From positions 62,001-126,000 of the forward strand of contig CAWINH010000002.1 in the NCBI GenBank assembly GCA_963837425.1: DNA of 64,000 bases, written 5' to 3'. The notes beneath the pieces were generated by a model. That model did no database searches, had not been told where the DNA came from, and saw nothing but the letters and a program-made list of their open reading frames with translations. Source of the DNA: CAWINH01 sp963837425. Lineage in GTDB: Bacteria > Chloroflexota > Limnocylindria > QHBO01. A program made the position numbers and the translations under genes. Positions 41,901 to 50,288 of this stretch are shown piece by piece. Numbering within the stretch: position 1 is the first letter of the stretch; each line of letters starts with the position of its first letter.

Positions 41901-43898
41901 TCACGGAGCCGCGGCGGCGGTCGCTGCGGTGGCGACGAATTTGGAGCGACACGTCCACGGGAAGTAGCCAGGCGAGACATACACGCCCGCGTACGGGCGC
42001 TCGGGGATCCATCGGCAGGTCTCGGCCGCTGGGTCGTCGTAATGGCCGGTGATGCGGATCCAGTGCTGGGTGGGGGGCAGAGAGGTCAGCGTCGGACGCG
42101 GCACGGCAGAACCGCACCCGCCGTACGGCGTCTCAAACGGTGTCAGAACAAGCGGGATTCCGGCATACGGACGGGCCAGCCAGTCCGGCTCGAAGCTCCC
42201 CGGGAAGAAGCCGCCGCATCCCTCCGCATCGGTGCGCCACGCCGTGAACGTGATCTCCGCGGTGCCGAAGCAGGCCACGGCAGTCGACGTTGGCACCAGT
42301 AGCCAATCCACCATTGACGCGGGCAACGGTGGGCACGCGCCGACGATCGGTGAGTCGACGATGCCGAGGACGGGTTGCGACTCCGTACGCCAGTCGATCC
42401 CGTCCGGCGCACTCCACAGAACCGGGTTTTCGTCGGCCGCGGTGTAGCGGGAGCCGACCGCCGCGAACCCACGTGCGCCGCCCACGAGCCGGGACGGCCC
42501 GGCCCCGGCGAACGCCTCCGCGATCGAGATAGCGGTGAACGTGCGGCCATCGGTGGAGCTGAAGAGCCGCGGCGTGGCATCAGCCCAGTCATGCCCGAGC
42601 AGGATGAGCACCGATCCGTCGGACGCGATGTTGGTGATGGCAACGCCGGCCAGCGTGGATTCCGCGCCGGACTGGCGCTCCCAGCTCAGCGATGCGAGCG
42701 GGAGGCTGCCGCGCCAGACGGTCTGATCGCCGGTTGCGTAGTCGGTGAGGACCGTCACGATCTGCCCGCCCACGGTCGCGATGAGGGGCGCGTCGTTGGC
42801 CGAGTTCGGCAGATTCCCGCCGACCTGCCGCCAAACGCGGCCGTTGGGGCTGGCGAAGATCGTCGTTCGATCGGACGTCGCGCGCCACTCCAGGAAGGTC
42901 GATCCGACCGAAACGTCCCCGAGGGTGGCCTCGCCGTTGTCCGGCACGTCGGCCTCCTGCCAGGATTGGCCGTCCGGTGAGAGGAGCCGTCGCGCTGGCC
43001 CGTCGCACAGGGATTCCGTCTGGTCCACGGCGCACGGCACGAGGCTGTTTGCATCCATGAGGTAGCCCGCCGGCCCACCCACGAGCGCATTCGGTCTGAG
43101 GTATTCAGGACCAGCCAGTGACGTCCAGGAGATTCCGTCGGGCGATTGCCAGAACGACGCGGTGGGTGCCTCCGGATTGGTGATGGCCAGCAGCCACCCT
43201 GCCGGACCCCATGCCACGAGCGCATTTCCAGCCGCCAGCTCGCCGAGGGCCGGCTCCGGCATGGCAGCGCGCCGCCAGGTGATGCCGTCCTCCGACGCCA
43301 CTACCACCGGCCGCGCGACGTCGTCCGACCGTCGAGCCGCCTCTCCCCACGCCAGGAATCCTGAATCGCCGGCGGCGAGGCCGTCGAGGTGGGCGGGCAG
43401 ATTCTCCACGAGTTGGCGCCGCAGGTCGAGGTACGGGTCCGCCGCGGGCCCCTCCGCGACCCAGCCGACCACGCCACCTGCCGCCTGGACGTTGCGCCAG
43501 TTCATCCCGTCGGCCTCCGCCTGCCCATCCAGGACGAAGGCCACGTCGCCTGACTGCATGGTGCTGACGATCGCCCCACCCGCGCCGGGCTCATCGCGGA
43601 TCCGGAGGTTGTTCACCAGCGAGATCGCCAGTATCGGCCCGTTCGTGTTCGCTGCGGGCGCATAGCTGGGGGTCGGTTCCGCCCCGGTCGGGGTCGCCGC
43701 TTCCGAAGGGGCGGGGCTCTCGGAGGTCGAGCTTGAGGCGGTCGCCGTGGGCGAGGGCTTTTCGGCGACCGAATTCGCGGGCAGCAGCCCGCGCACGAGT
43801 ATTGCCGCGACGACGAGGAGCACGACGAGCGCACCGCCGATCGCCACCTTCGCGGTCCGCGCATCCCATTTCATGCGCGAATGATCCTCCATCGTCAC
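41901..43898 (-). CDS. membrane-anchored protein with SH3b domain and propeller-like repeats
   Basis: The 665-residue protein has a membrane segment (about 18-38), a Thr/Ser/Pro linker, a bacterial SH3-like domain (about 88-152: LRIRDEPGAGGAIVSTMQSG, VGWVAEG) and at least six repeats of the form S.DG..W (SPDGISWTSL, SPDGQSWQEA, SPNGRVWRQV, STDGRTFTAI, APDGIDWRTE). A Cys-rich tail (AETCRWIPERPYAGVYVSPG) ends it. It is the last gene of a four-gene operon and overlaps the gene upstream (ATGA). Ligand is unknown. Confidence 0.78.
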   Translation of the reverse strand: MTMEDHSRMKWDARTAKVAIGGALVVLLVVAAILVRGLLPANSVAEKPSPTATASSSTSESPAPSEAATPTGAEPTPSYAPAANTNGPILAISLVNNLRIRDEPGAGGAIVSTMQSGDVAFVLDGQAEADGMNWRNVQAAGGVVGWVAEGPAADPYLDLRRQLVENLPAHLDGLAAGDSGFLAWGEAARRSDDVARPVVVASEDGITWRRAAMPEPALGELAAGNALVAWGPAGWLLAITNPEAPTASFWQSPDGISWTSLAGPEYLRPNALVGGPAGYLMDANSLVPCAVDQTESLCDGPARRLLSPDGQSWQEADVPDNGEATLGDVSVGSTFLEWRATSDRTTIFASPNGRVWRQVGGNLPNSANDAPLIATVGGQIVTVLTDYATGDQTVWRGSLPLASLSWERQSGAESTLAGVAITNIASDGSVLILLGHDWADATPRLFSSTDGRTFTAISIAEAFAGAGPSRLVGGARGFAAVGSRYTAADENPVLWSAPDGIDWRTESQPVLGIVDSPIVGACPPLPASMVDWLLVPTSTAVACFGTAEITFTAWRTDAEGCGGFFPGSFEPDWLARPYAGIPLVLTPFETPYGGCGSAVPRPTLTSLPPTQHWIRITGHYDDPAAETCRWIPERPYAGVYVSPGYFPWTCRSKFVATAATAAAAP

Positions 43899-44128
43899 TG
43901 AGGCAGGAATGCGGTGCCAGTGCCGGCGGCAGCGGATGTCACACCTCCGCAGTCACGGCTGCGGTTCTCGTCCACGCTGACTGCCTGACGCGAGCCCTCG
44001 TACCCGACATAGGCGGTGTAGCCGATGCCGGCCACGACGACGACCACCAGGAGCAAGACGAGCACGCGCCGCCACATGCGCGTCAGCCGCATGTCCGGCT
44101 GAGCTGGCCGCTCAACGTTGTCGGCCAT
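43895..44128 (-). CDS. small single-pass membrane protein
   Basis: From ATG 44128 the 77-residue protein has a polar head (MADNVERPAQPDMRLTRMWR), one membrane segment and a short outside tail with one Cys. GGTGGG just upstream supports this start. It overlaps both neighbours (17 bp at its 5' end, 4 bp at its 3' end), so it belongs to the four-gene operon. No family is recognised. Confidence 0.65.
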   Translation of the reverse strand: MADNVERPAQPDMRLTRMWRRVLVLLLVVVVVAGIGYTAYVGYEGSRQAVSVDENRSRDCGGVTSAAAGTGTAFLPQ

Positions 44129-44681
44129 CCCACCGCCGCCATCGCACCGAATACACGAGCACGACATATGCCGCAGCGAAGACGACCCAGCTCTGCGGGT
44201 CGGCCTGGTTGCTGCCGGAATCGACGAGCATGCGAGTAAACGTCTGGCCGAGGATGGTCAGGATTGCTAGCGCGGCGGGGACGGCGCCGGCAACCATCGC
44301 CAGCACCACGCCGAGGCGCGGACGCACGAGCAGGAGAACCCCGGCGCCGAGCGGTATGGCGGCCACCACCCGGATCGCGATGTCGAACTGTCCACTGCCT
44401 TCCACCTCGGCGTACCAGAAGGTCACGGCGGCCAGCACCACGAGCGCAAGGATGAGGGCGGCGTCGCGCGACGCGATGGAGCGCGCCAGGATCGGCGCCG
44501 AGACCAGAACCGCCAGAACGCCGATCTGGAGGACAGGACCGTTGAACTCTGCCCCGCTCGCGATCGCTCCGAGGCCCACTCCGGCGACGATCGCCAGGAC
44601 TGCCGCCGCCAGCTGCGGCAGGTAGCCCAACGCGATCTGCAGCACGTTCCGCTCGCCGGTTTTCGCGGACCCTTCAGCCAC
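44112..44681 (-). CDS. multi-pass membrane protein
   Basis: From GTG 44681 the protein has 189 residues and about six hydrophobic segments (LPQLAAAVLAIVAGVGLGAI, LQIGVLAVLVSAPIL, AALILALVVLAAVTFWYAEV, AAIPLGAGVLLL). AGGTGG lies six bases upstream, and the start overlaps the upstream stop by 8 bp. It resembles no transporter family I know. Confidence 0.7.
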   Translation of the reverse strand: MAEGSAKTGERNVLQIALGYLPQLAAAVLAIVAGVGLGAIASGAEFNGPVLQIGVLAVLVSAPILARSIASRDAALILALVVLAAVTFWYAEVEGSGQFDIAIRVVAAIPLGAGVLLLVRPRLGVVLAMVAGAVPAALAILTILGQTFTRMLVDSGSNQADPQSWVVFAAAYVVLVYSVRWRRWDGRQR

Positions 44682-45438
44682 AGGTCCACCTCGCCTCACC
44701 GCTCAGGGCCTGCGGCCACCCGGCCGGCGGCTCGCCCGTGACGGGGACCTCGGCGAAAGCGACGAGGCCGTCAAATCCATACGGGGACACCTCCGCGATC
44801 ATGGCGGGGCCCACCCAGGTGATGAAGCCGTTCCCAGTGGTCGCCGCAGCGGGCGCCAGGCGATATGCGGATGGCGCCCCGGTGTTGACCACCAGCAGCA
44901 GGTCCACGGTGCCCCCCTGCGTCGCTCCGGCATTCAGGTCGAACGACGCGGATATGGGCTTGCCCTGCAACCGGCCGGCGCGATCGGCGGAGACCTGGAT
45001 CGAGCCATCCGCACGCAGCGCGCAGCTCAACCGCCCGTCCACGTCAGCGATGGCCCAACCCGGGTCTTTGAGTGTCAGCGTCATCGCGCCGGACACGACG
45101 TGCACCGGAGCGGGCTCGTACTCACCCACCGGTTCGCGGTAGCCGAAGTCGAAGACGGGGACAGCGGCGTACCCAGTCCCCGCTCCCGCCAACAGCAGCC
45201 CGGCCACCGCAAAAGCGGCAATCGCTGCAGGTCGTCCCCTCCGCTCCCGGCGGAACAGGTTTCCAATGCCGATGAGAACCGCCACGATGACCGCGAGACT
45301 GAAGAGTGTGAGGACCACCGCCCGGCCGTAGAGCCCAGAAATGCCGCTCTCGGTTTGCGAGAACGCAACGAGGTAGCCCAGGAAGGAGCCGATCCCCAAG
45401 CTGATGAAGATCAGCCGCAGGTACGGGTGCGGTGTCAT
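44674..45438 (-). CDS. membrane protein with extracytoplasmic domain
   Basis: The 254-residue protein has three membrane segments near its N-terminus (about 7-27, 40-60, 70-92) and an outside beta-rich domain (about 100-254: MTLTLKDPGWAIADVDGRLS, GEPPAGWPQALSGEARWTCG). It is the first gene of the four-gene operon 45438-41901. GACGAT stands seven bases before the ATG, a weak leaderless-type box. No family is recognised. Confidence 0.7.
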   Translation of the reverse strand: MTPHPYLRLIFISLGIGSFLGYLVAFSQTESGISGLYGRAVVLTLFSLAVIVAVLIGIGNLFRRERRGRPAAIAAFAVAGLLLAGAGTGYAAVPVFDFGYREPVGEYEPAPVHVVSGAMTLTLKDPGWAIADVDGRLSCALRADGSIQVSADRAGRLQGKPISASFDLNAGATQGGTVDLLLVVNTGAPSAYRLAPAAATTGNGFITWVGPAMIAEVSPYGFDGLVAFAEVPVTGEPPAGWPQALSGEARWTCG

Positions 45439-45612
45439 GCCCCGGATCGTCCGCCATCGCCACTGCGGCGCGACTGCGGCCTGGTGCGTGGTTCACCGCG
45501 GAGGCAGGCTGCGCACGCTGCTGGCCACTGCCGCTTCGCCATCGGCGAGGTCAAGTAGCCGAGCCTCGCAGAGCGTTGCGCCTAGGGGAGGGCAACGCTA
45601 GCGGCCTCTCCC

Positions 45613-45641
45613 TTGACATCGTACGGTCATACGTACATCCT
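45613..45641 (+). promoter_or_regulatory. promoter/operator of a Phd-type antitoxin gene
   Basis: TTGACA (45613-45618) is a consensus -35 box and is followed by GTACGGTCATACGTAC (45621-45636), a dyad of GTAC units directly before the antitoxin ATG at 45642. Such antitoxins repress their own operon by binding dyads of this kind. A clear -10 box cannot be fixed. Confidence 0.5.
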
Positions 45642-45923
45642 ATGGTCGTGAAGAGCGTACCGGTATCCGAGTTGCGGCAACGAGTGGCGCGCGTCATCTC
45701 CGAGGCCCAGGCGAGCGACGAGCCCACCGTCGTGCTGCAGCGTTCGCGCCCCGCGGCCTATCTGCTGAGCCCGGACCGATACGAGCGCGACCAGCGCGAG
45801 CTGAAGCTCCTTCGTCGCCAGCTGTTCCTCGCCGAGATTCGTGAGGCGGAGGCGGAGTACTCGGCCAGCGATGCGCGTCACTACGACGACATGGAGCAGC
45901 TCCTGGACGACCTGCGCGGCTGA
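45642..45923 (+). CDS. Phd/YefM-type antitoxin
   Basis: The 93-residue protein reads MVVKSVPVSELRQRVARVIS, then VVLQRSRPAAYLLSPDRYE, the Phd/YefM DNA-binding fold; the acidic C-terminus (EYSASDARHYDDMEQLLDDL) is the toxin-wrapping tail. It pairs with the YafQ/RelE-like toxin that starts 1 bp after its stop. The longer frame upstream is rejected because the operator and TTGACA box lie directly before 45642. Confidence 0.87.
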   Translation: MVVKSVPVSELRQRVARVISEAQASDEPTVVLQRSRPAAYLLSPDRYERDQRELKLLRRQLFLAEIREAEAEYSASDARHYDDMEQLLDDLRG

Positions 45924-45924
45924 C

Positions 45925-46179
45925 GTGCGGGTTGTTGTCTCGAGCCGATTCCTCAGGCGCGCTAGGAAGCTCGGAGATCCGCAGTCGCAGATGCTCCGCG
46001 CCGCACTTCGCCGATTTGCCGCTGACCCGCGTGACCCGGTTCTCCGTACTCACAAGCTGAAGGGTGAGCTTGCGGCGTACTGGGCCTTCAGCGTGGACGA
46101 CGACCTGCGCGTGGTCTTCCGATGGGAGGGGGACGAGGCGTTCCTCGTGAACGTCGGCTCACACGACGAGGTGTACTGA
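45925..46179 (+). CDS. YafQ/RelE-like mRNA interferase toxin
   Basis: From GTG 45925 the 84-residue protein has the RelE-superfamily ending of the YafQ type: THKLKGELAAYWAFSVDDDL, RVVFRWEGDEAFLVNVGSHD, EVY. The terminal HDEVY and the central Lys/Arg are the catalytic pattern of these ribosome-dependent RNases. It is the second gene of a two-gene toxin-antitoxin operon. Confidence 0.88.
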   Translation: MRVVVSSRFLRRARKLGDPQSQMLRAALRRFAADPRDPVLRTHKLKGELAAYWAFSVDDDLRVVFRWEGDEAFLVNVGSHDEVY

Positions 46180-46260
46180 ACACCGTCGGCAACGCCGATT
46201 CGTATCGCGGCCGATCGGCCTCGCTGACCTCGGTGGGGCTCTTCACCCGCCCGACACCCC

Positions 46261-46332
46261 GGCCCCGGCGTTCACCCCGGCCCCGGCGTTCACCCCGGCC
46301 CCGGCGTTCACCCCGGCCCCGGCGTTCACCCA
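46261..46332. repeat. four tandem 18-bp units running into element copy 6
   Basis: GGCCCCGGCGTTCACCCC is repeated four times without change from 46261. The last unit merges with the left arm of the 128-bp element, where GCGTTCAC and GTGAACGC form an 8-bp hairpin. The array probably grew by slippage from the element's end. Confidence 0.88.
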
Positions 46333-46451
46333 GTGAACGCATCGGACACCGAACCCGCGTTTCCCGGCCCAAATGTCACGCCTCGTGCACATATCGGCCA
46401 TGAATGGCCTGATTTCGAGCCCTCGATGTCCGATGTGCACGCCTGGCGCAC
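46324..46451 (+). repeat. 128-bp dispersed element, copy 6
   Basis: From CAGTGAACGCATCGGACACC onward it matches the consensus; its first seven bases are replaced by the tandem array. The right end is GATGTGCACGCCTGGCGCAC. It lies in the 542-bp gap between the toxin gene and an MFS gene. Confidence 0.88.
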
Positions 46452-46477
46452 ATCCCGCCACCGTGGGCATCGCGAAC

Positions 46478-46699
46478 CTACGTCGAGCGTCGCGCAGCGA
46501 GGAGCGCAACCGCCACGACCGCGGCCAGTCCCAGGTAGACGATCGCCTGCGCCGCCGCGCCGGATGCGGTCAGAACCCGAGCCCGCTGGCGGCAATCGCA
46601 AGCACGGTCGCCCAGGATGCCCACCAGGCCCACGAGCCAGCGCCGCGGTATCCCTGTCACCCGACGAACAGGGCCAGCACGCCTTCCCACTCCACGCAC
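46478..46699 (-). CDS. possible small membrane protein (uncertain)
   Basis: The 73-residue frame ends with a good membrane segment (AAQAIVYLGLAAVVAVALLA, then ARRST). The N-terminal half has no clear features and no good ribosome site, so this may be a remnant of a larger gene or an artefact. It is 22 bp downstream of the MFS stop on the same strand. Confidence 0.3.
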   Translation of the reverse strand: MRGVGRRAGPVRRVTGIPRRWLVGLVGILGDRACDCRQRARVLTASGAAAQAIVYLGLAAVVAVALLAARRST

Positions 46700-46721
46700 G
46701 CAACGGGCCTGTCAGCCGACT

Positions 46722-47984
46722 CTAGGCCTGACCGTCAACCGATCCGTCCGAGCCGATGAGCGAGAGTGCGCCCGGCGCGCCCATCCCGATGTGCCGCACT
46801 GACGGGACGAGGGCGACGCTGAGGGAGACCGCAACGTTGAGCGCGCCGGCGATCGCGAGCGCCTCCGGGACCCCCACCGTGCCGGCGATCGGGCCAATGA
46901 GCGCGTAGCCGATCGGGTTGAGCGCCACCGAGCCTAGCCAGTCGAAGGAGCTGATCCGCGACAGCGCATGCTCCGGCACGTTGCGCTGGAGGGCGGTCTC
47001 CCACAGCGTGTTGCCCATGGCGAACCCCGTGCCGACCACGAAGCTCACGCCGGCAAGTGCCGCGAGCGGCAGGGGCACCGAGAGGGCCACCAGCAGCAGC
47101 CCGGCCGGGATGACGAGGAGCTCGCAGGCGACGAGGGGGCGGCGCACTCGCAGCCGGAGGGCGAGGAGGCCACCGAGCACGGCGCCGGCCGACTCCACTG
47201 ACAGGATCAGTCCCCAGGCGGCGGCACCACCGAGCTTCTCCTGAGCGGTGAGGGGGCCAAGCACGAGGAGCGCCGGAAAGTAGGTGAGCTGAAAGAGCCC
47301 GAACGAGATGACCATGGCCACGGCCCAGGGTCGCCCCACGAATTCGCGCCACCCGTCGTGAAGGTCGGCGAGGATGGACGCCGATGCAGTCCGCACCGCC
47401 GAGACAATCCGCATCGACCCCGTCAGGGCCGCGGAGGCGAAGAAGGTGAGCGAGTCGACGCCTATCGCGATCCCCGGACTCCCCGCGGCCACGATGAGCG
47501 CGCCCACGGCCGGGCCGGCAATCGAGAGCACGCTGCTCGACAACCCGAGCAGTGCGTTCGCCTCCTGGAGCCGACGCTCGCTGACCGCCTCCTTGACCAA
47601 CCCGATCCTGGCCGGCCGCGCGAAGGCGTTCGCGAGGCCGAAGATCGTCTGGAGGACGGCGACGTTCCACACGTTCGCGTTGCCGGAGATGACGAGGAGC
47701 GCGGTGATCGCCTGTGCCGAGCCCTTCACGGCGTCGCTGGAGACGAGGATCGTCCGGCGCGAGAGGCGATCGGCGAAGACGCCGCCGAGCAGCAGGAGAA
47801 TGATGGTGGGGATCTCGCGCGCGAGCAGGACGATGCCGAGGTCTGTGGCACCCCCGAAGGCGAGCACGGCGAACGCGAGCGCCACGGTCGACATGCCGGA
47901 TCCGAGCTGGGAGACGGTTACCGCGCCGAGATAGCGGGCGAAGCTTTGCTCCCGCAGGACGTCGAGGGACCTCGGCAGGCGCAT
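46722..47984 (-). CDS. MFS transporter (DHA3/MFS_3-like)
   Basis: The 420-residue protein has 12 predicted membrane segments and the DHA3-type features FARYLGAVTVSQLGSGMSTV and FADRLSRRTILVSSDAVKG. It resembles the first MFS protein of the window in type. TAGACT (47996-47991) lies six bases before its ATG, so it may have its own leaderless promoter, but it also lies 49 bp downstream of the PadR gene on the same strand. Confidence 0.87.
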   Translation of the reverse strand: MRLPRSLDVLREQSFARYLGAVTVSQLGSGMSTVALAFAVLAFGGATDLGIVLLAREIPTIILLLLGGVFADRLSRRTILVSSDAVKGSAQAITALLVISGNANVWNVAVLQTIFGLANAFARPARIGLVKEAVSERRLQEANALLGLSSSVLSIAGPAVGALIVAAGSPGIAIGVDSLTFFASAALTGSMRIVSAVRTASASILADLHDGWREFVGRPWAVAMVISFGLFQLTYFPALLVLGPLTAQEKLGGAAAWGLILSVESAGAVLGGLLALRLRVRRPLVACELLVIPAGLLLVALSVPLPLAALAGVSFVVGTGFAMGNTLWETALQRNVPEHALSRISSFDWLGSVALNPIGYALIGPIAGTVGVPEALAIAGALNVAVSLSVALVPSVRHIGMGAPGALSLIGSDGSVDGQA

Positions 47985-48033
47985 CCGCGCAGTCTAGTGA
48001 AGCGGTCGCCCCACGCCGGCCAGGAGTCCCGGG

Positions 48034-48624
48034 TCAGCGACCGTGATCATCGATCTCCGCATCGAGCCGGCGGAGGAGCCAGCGGGACCAAGCCAGGCGC
48101 CCTCTCTCAAAAGCCACGCCTCGGCGCAGCGTCGCGTAGTCGCCAAAGCGCGGATCCCTGACCGAGGCCCGGTCGACGCCCCGCTCGCGGGCCGAGGTGA
48201 GGCGCTCCTGGTAGAGCCGGAGCTGTTGAGCATGGTGCGCCTCCGCGTCGCGGAGCAGTCGGCGTGTCGCCTCCGGCTCCGCGACCCACGAGGCGAACAC
48301 CTTGAGGAGGAGTTCATCGCGTCCGCGCCTGCGCCGCGCTGGTTGGCCGACCCACGCCTGCAGGGCAGTGAGGCCGGTACGGGTGATCGCGTATCGGCGG
48401 GTGGGCCGAGGCCCGGGGCCGTGGGACTCCTCGGCCGTCACGCAGCCGCGCCTCTCGAGCCGGGCGAGCGTGGGGTAGATCTGGCTGTGGCGCGCCGCCC
48501 AGAAGAGACCAATGGGCTCCTTGAGTTGCACGCTCAGCTCGTAGCCACTCAGCCTGGCGCGGGCCAGCAAGCTGAGGAGAGCGTAGGCCAGCGTCGGTAG
48601 GGGGCGATTGTCGCGGACGCTCAC
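48034..48624 (-). CDS. PadR family transcriptional regulator
   Basis: The 196-residue protein has the PadR winged helix (LAYALLSLLARARLSGYELS, LFWAARHSQIYPTLARLERR, then GCVTAEESHGPGPRPTRRYA) and a C-terminal helical part (Vir/PadR C) that makes the dimer. Its start overlaps the stop of the esterase-like gene upstream (ATGA) and the MFS gene follows, so it is the middle gene of a three-gene operon. The operon start carries a perfect PadR-type dyad. Confidence 0.88.
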   Translation of the reverse strand: MSVRDNRPLPTLAYALLSLLARARLSGYELSVQLKEPIGLFWAARHSQIYPTLARLERRGCVTAEESHGPGPRPTRRYAITRTGLTALQAWVGQPARRRRGRDELLLKVFASWVAEPEATRRLLRDAEAHHAQQLRLYQERLTSARERGVDRASVRDPRFGDYATLRRGVAFERGRLAWSRWLLRRLDAEIDDHGR

Positions 48625-49538
48625 AGAGTGCGCCGGTACGTCGTGAGGAATTCCCAGCCGGTCTCCAGCGCGTCGGGGTCGGTGAAGTACTGGTGGGTGC
48701 CGCCCTGAACCGTCACGAAGGTGACGGCACTACCCGCGGCGCAGTCTCCACTCGTTTGCGCCGATGCCGTACTTGTCAGCGCTTCTTCGTGGAGGGCATC
48801 GGCGCACTGATCGAATTGCCTCCAACCATCGACGAAGCGTCGCACGCCACCGATGGGCAGGGTGCTGTCCGCGGTGCCGTGCATGGCGAAGACCGAAACC
48901 GGCCGAAGCGGCGCGCAGGTTCCCTGCCAGTCGTCTCCGGCATCCATGAGGATTCCGGCGACCAGATCGGCCTGCTGGCAGGCGATGCGACCGGCCATGA
49001 CGGCCCCCATCGAGAAGCCTCCAACGTACACCCGCTCGGGGTCGACCGGGTAGTCACGCCGCAGTCGGGCGATCAGCCCGGCGATGTAGGCCACGTCCGG
49101 GCTCCGTTCTGGATCGCCCGGCTGCCTGACCGCATCCCAGTGCCCGTCGCGACCGGCTGGAAGTGCCACCAGGACCGACTCACGCTCGGCGAACAGCTCA
49201 GCCCGCGGGGCTGTGCCACGACCAACCCAGCGCGTGGGCACCTCGCGGTCCCCGTGGAGCAGGATCAGAAGGGGCAAGGGACGCTTTGCCGTCGCCTCGC
49301 CAAGCGCGGTAGGGAGGACCAGATCTACCTGGCGTGAGTCCGCGCCTACGGCGACCGTGAGCTCTTCGATCCGGGCCGCGGGCGGTTCGGACATCGGCGA
49401 GGGACTTGGCGAGGCAACCGGGCGGGCCGACTCGGGGAAGGTTGCCGTGGGGTGTGCCGCGGGTGTCGGTGCGCAACCTGCGAGCACCAGTTGCGCGAAG
49501 ACGATGAGGGCTCTCCCGCGCACGTGTGCTCTTCCCAC
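48621..49538 (-). CDS. alpha/beta-hydrolase lipoprotein (LpqC/PHB-depolymerase-like)
   Basis: The 305-residue protein starts at GTG 49538 with a lipoprotein signal ending LVLAGC. The hydrolase part has the oxyanion region LLILLHGDREV, nucleophile elbow GFSMG, an Asp near MHGTADSTLP and catalytic His in GGTHQYF, the order of LpqC and esterase/depolymerase proteins. CATAAT (49550-49545) lies six bases upstream of the GTG and is overlapped by the PadR-type dyad. It leads the operon hydrolase-PadR-MFS. Confidence 0.87.
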   Translation of the reverse strand: MGRAHVRGRALIVFAQLVLAGCAPTPAAHPTATFPESARPVASPSPSPMSEPPAARIEELTVAVGADSRQVDLVLPTALGEATAKRPLPLLILLHGDREVPTRWVGRGTAPRAELFAERESVLVALPAGRDGHWDAVRQPGDPERSPDVAYIAGLIARLRRDYPVDPERVYVGGFSMGAVMAGRIACQQADLVAGILMDAGDDWQGTCAPLRPVSVFAMHGTADSTLPIGGVRRFVDGWRQFDQCADALHEEALTSTASAQTSGDCAAGSAVTFVTVQGGTHQYFTDPDALETGWEFLTTYRRTL

Positions 49539-49546
49539 GCAGGCAT

Positions 49547-49564
49547 TATGTCATAAATGACATA
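49547..49564. promoter_or_regulatory. PadR-type operator over the operon promoter
   Basis: TATGTCATAAATGACATA is a perfect 8-bp inverted repeat with a 2-bp centre and contains ATGT-N8-ACAT, the known PadR consensus form. It overlaps the CATAAT -10 box of the hydrolase-PadR-MFS operon, so PadR binding would block transcription of its own operon. Confidence 0.75.
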
Positions 49565-49599
49565 GAGCACAATCGCCCCAATCTCGGACGCCCCGGCGC

Positions 49600-50217
49600 T
49601 CAGCGCCGCGCCGGCTCGTACGTGGCGATCACCATCCCGGCGCCGGTCGACGCGCTCTCGATGAGCCGCAGCGGCATCTGCACGCCGTCGGGGAACAGGC
49701 GCCGTCCGCTGCCGAGGACGAGCGGGTGGATCATGAGCAGGTACTCGTCGATCAGGTCGGCAGCCATCAACGAGCCAATGAGCCGGCCGCTGCCCATGAT
49801 CCCCAGCACGCCATTGGTCTCTGCCTTGAGGGAGCTGACCGCCTCGGCGACGTCGCCGTGCAGCAGCGTCGAGTTCGGCCAGGGCAGCGGCTCGGCCAGC
49901 GTGGTCGAGGCGACGTACTTGGGCGTGGCGTTGAGCGCGTCCTTGAACGAGCCGCCCCGCGCGTTCCAGGTCGTCAGCAGGTCCTCGTACGTCCAGCGCC
50001 CGAAGAGCCAGCCCTTCAGGCCGCCGCCGGCCGCCATCCGCTGGCCCATGGCCGCGGCCAGGTCCTCGCCCATGCTCCTGGCAACGTCAGGGGGCGTTCC
50101 CGGTCGGCTTCCCCAGCCGCTGTGAGCGAACCCGTCCCGGGTGTCCTCGTCCGGCCGCGCCGGGCCCTGCATGATCCCGTCGAGGGTCACCTGGTTCATG
50201 ACGACGATGCGGCCCAT
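49600..50217 (-). CDS. dihydrofolate-reductase-fold protein (RibD C-terminal-like)
   Basis: From ATG 50217 (MGRIVVMNQVTLDGIMQGPA) the 205-residue protein has the DHFR/RibD-C fold: GRWTYEDLL, KYVASTTLAEPLPW, IMGSGRLIGSLMAADLIDEY, IHPLVLGSGRRLFP. These bacterial proteins are usually NADPH-dependent reductases of unknown substrate rather than true DHFR. GAGGAGA is upstream. A paralogue lies at 50989-51591. The frame extends to 50961 but that part is not this family. Confidence 0.87.
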   Translation of the reverse strand: MGRIVVMNQVTLDGIMQGPARPDEDTRDGFAHSGWGSRPGTPPDVARSMGEDLAAAMGQRMAAGGGLKGWLFGRWTYEDLLTTWNARGGSFKDALNATPKYVASTTLAEPLPWPNSTLLHGDVAEAVSSLKAETNGVLGIMGSGRLIGSLMAADLIDEYLLMIHPLVLGSGRRLFPDGVQMPLRLIESASTGAGMVIATYEPARR

Positions 50218-50288
50218 TTGCAGTCTCCTCTGGCACGTGGCGGCCCCGATCGGCTGGACCTCGGAGACTATCAGCCGCGACCCTGGAT

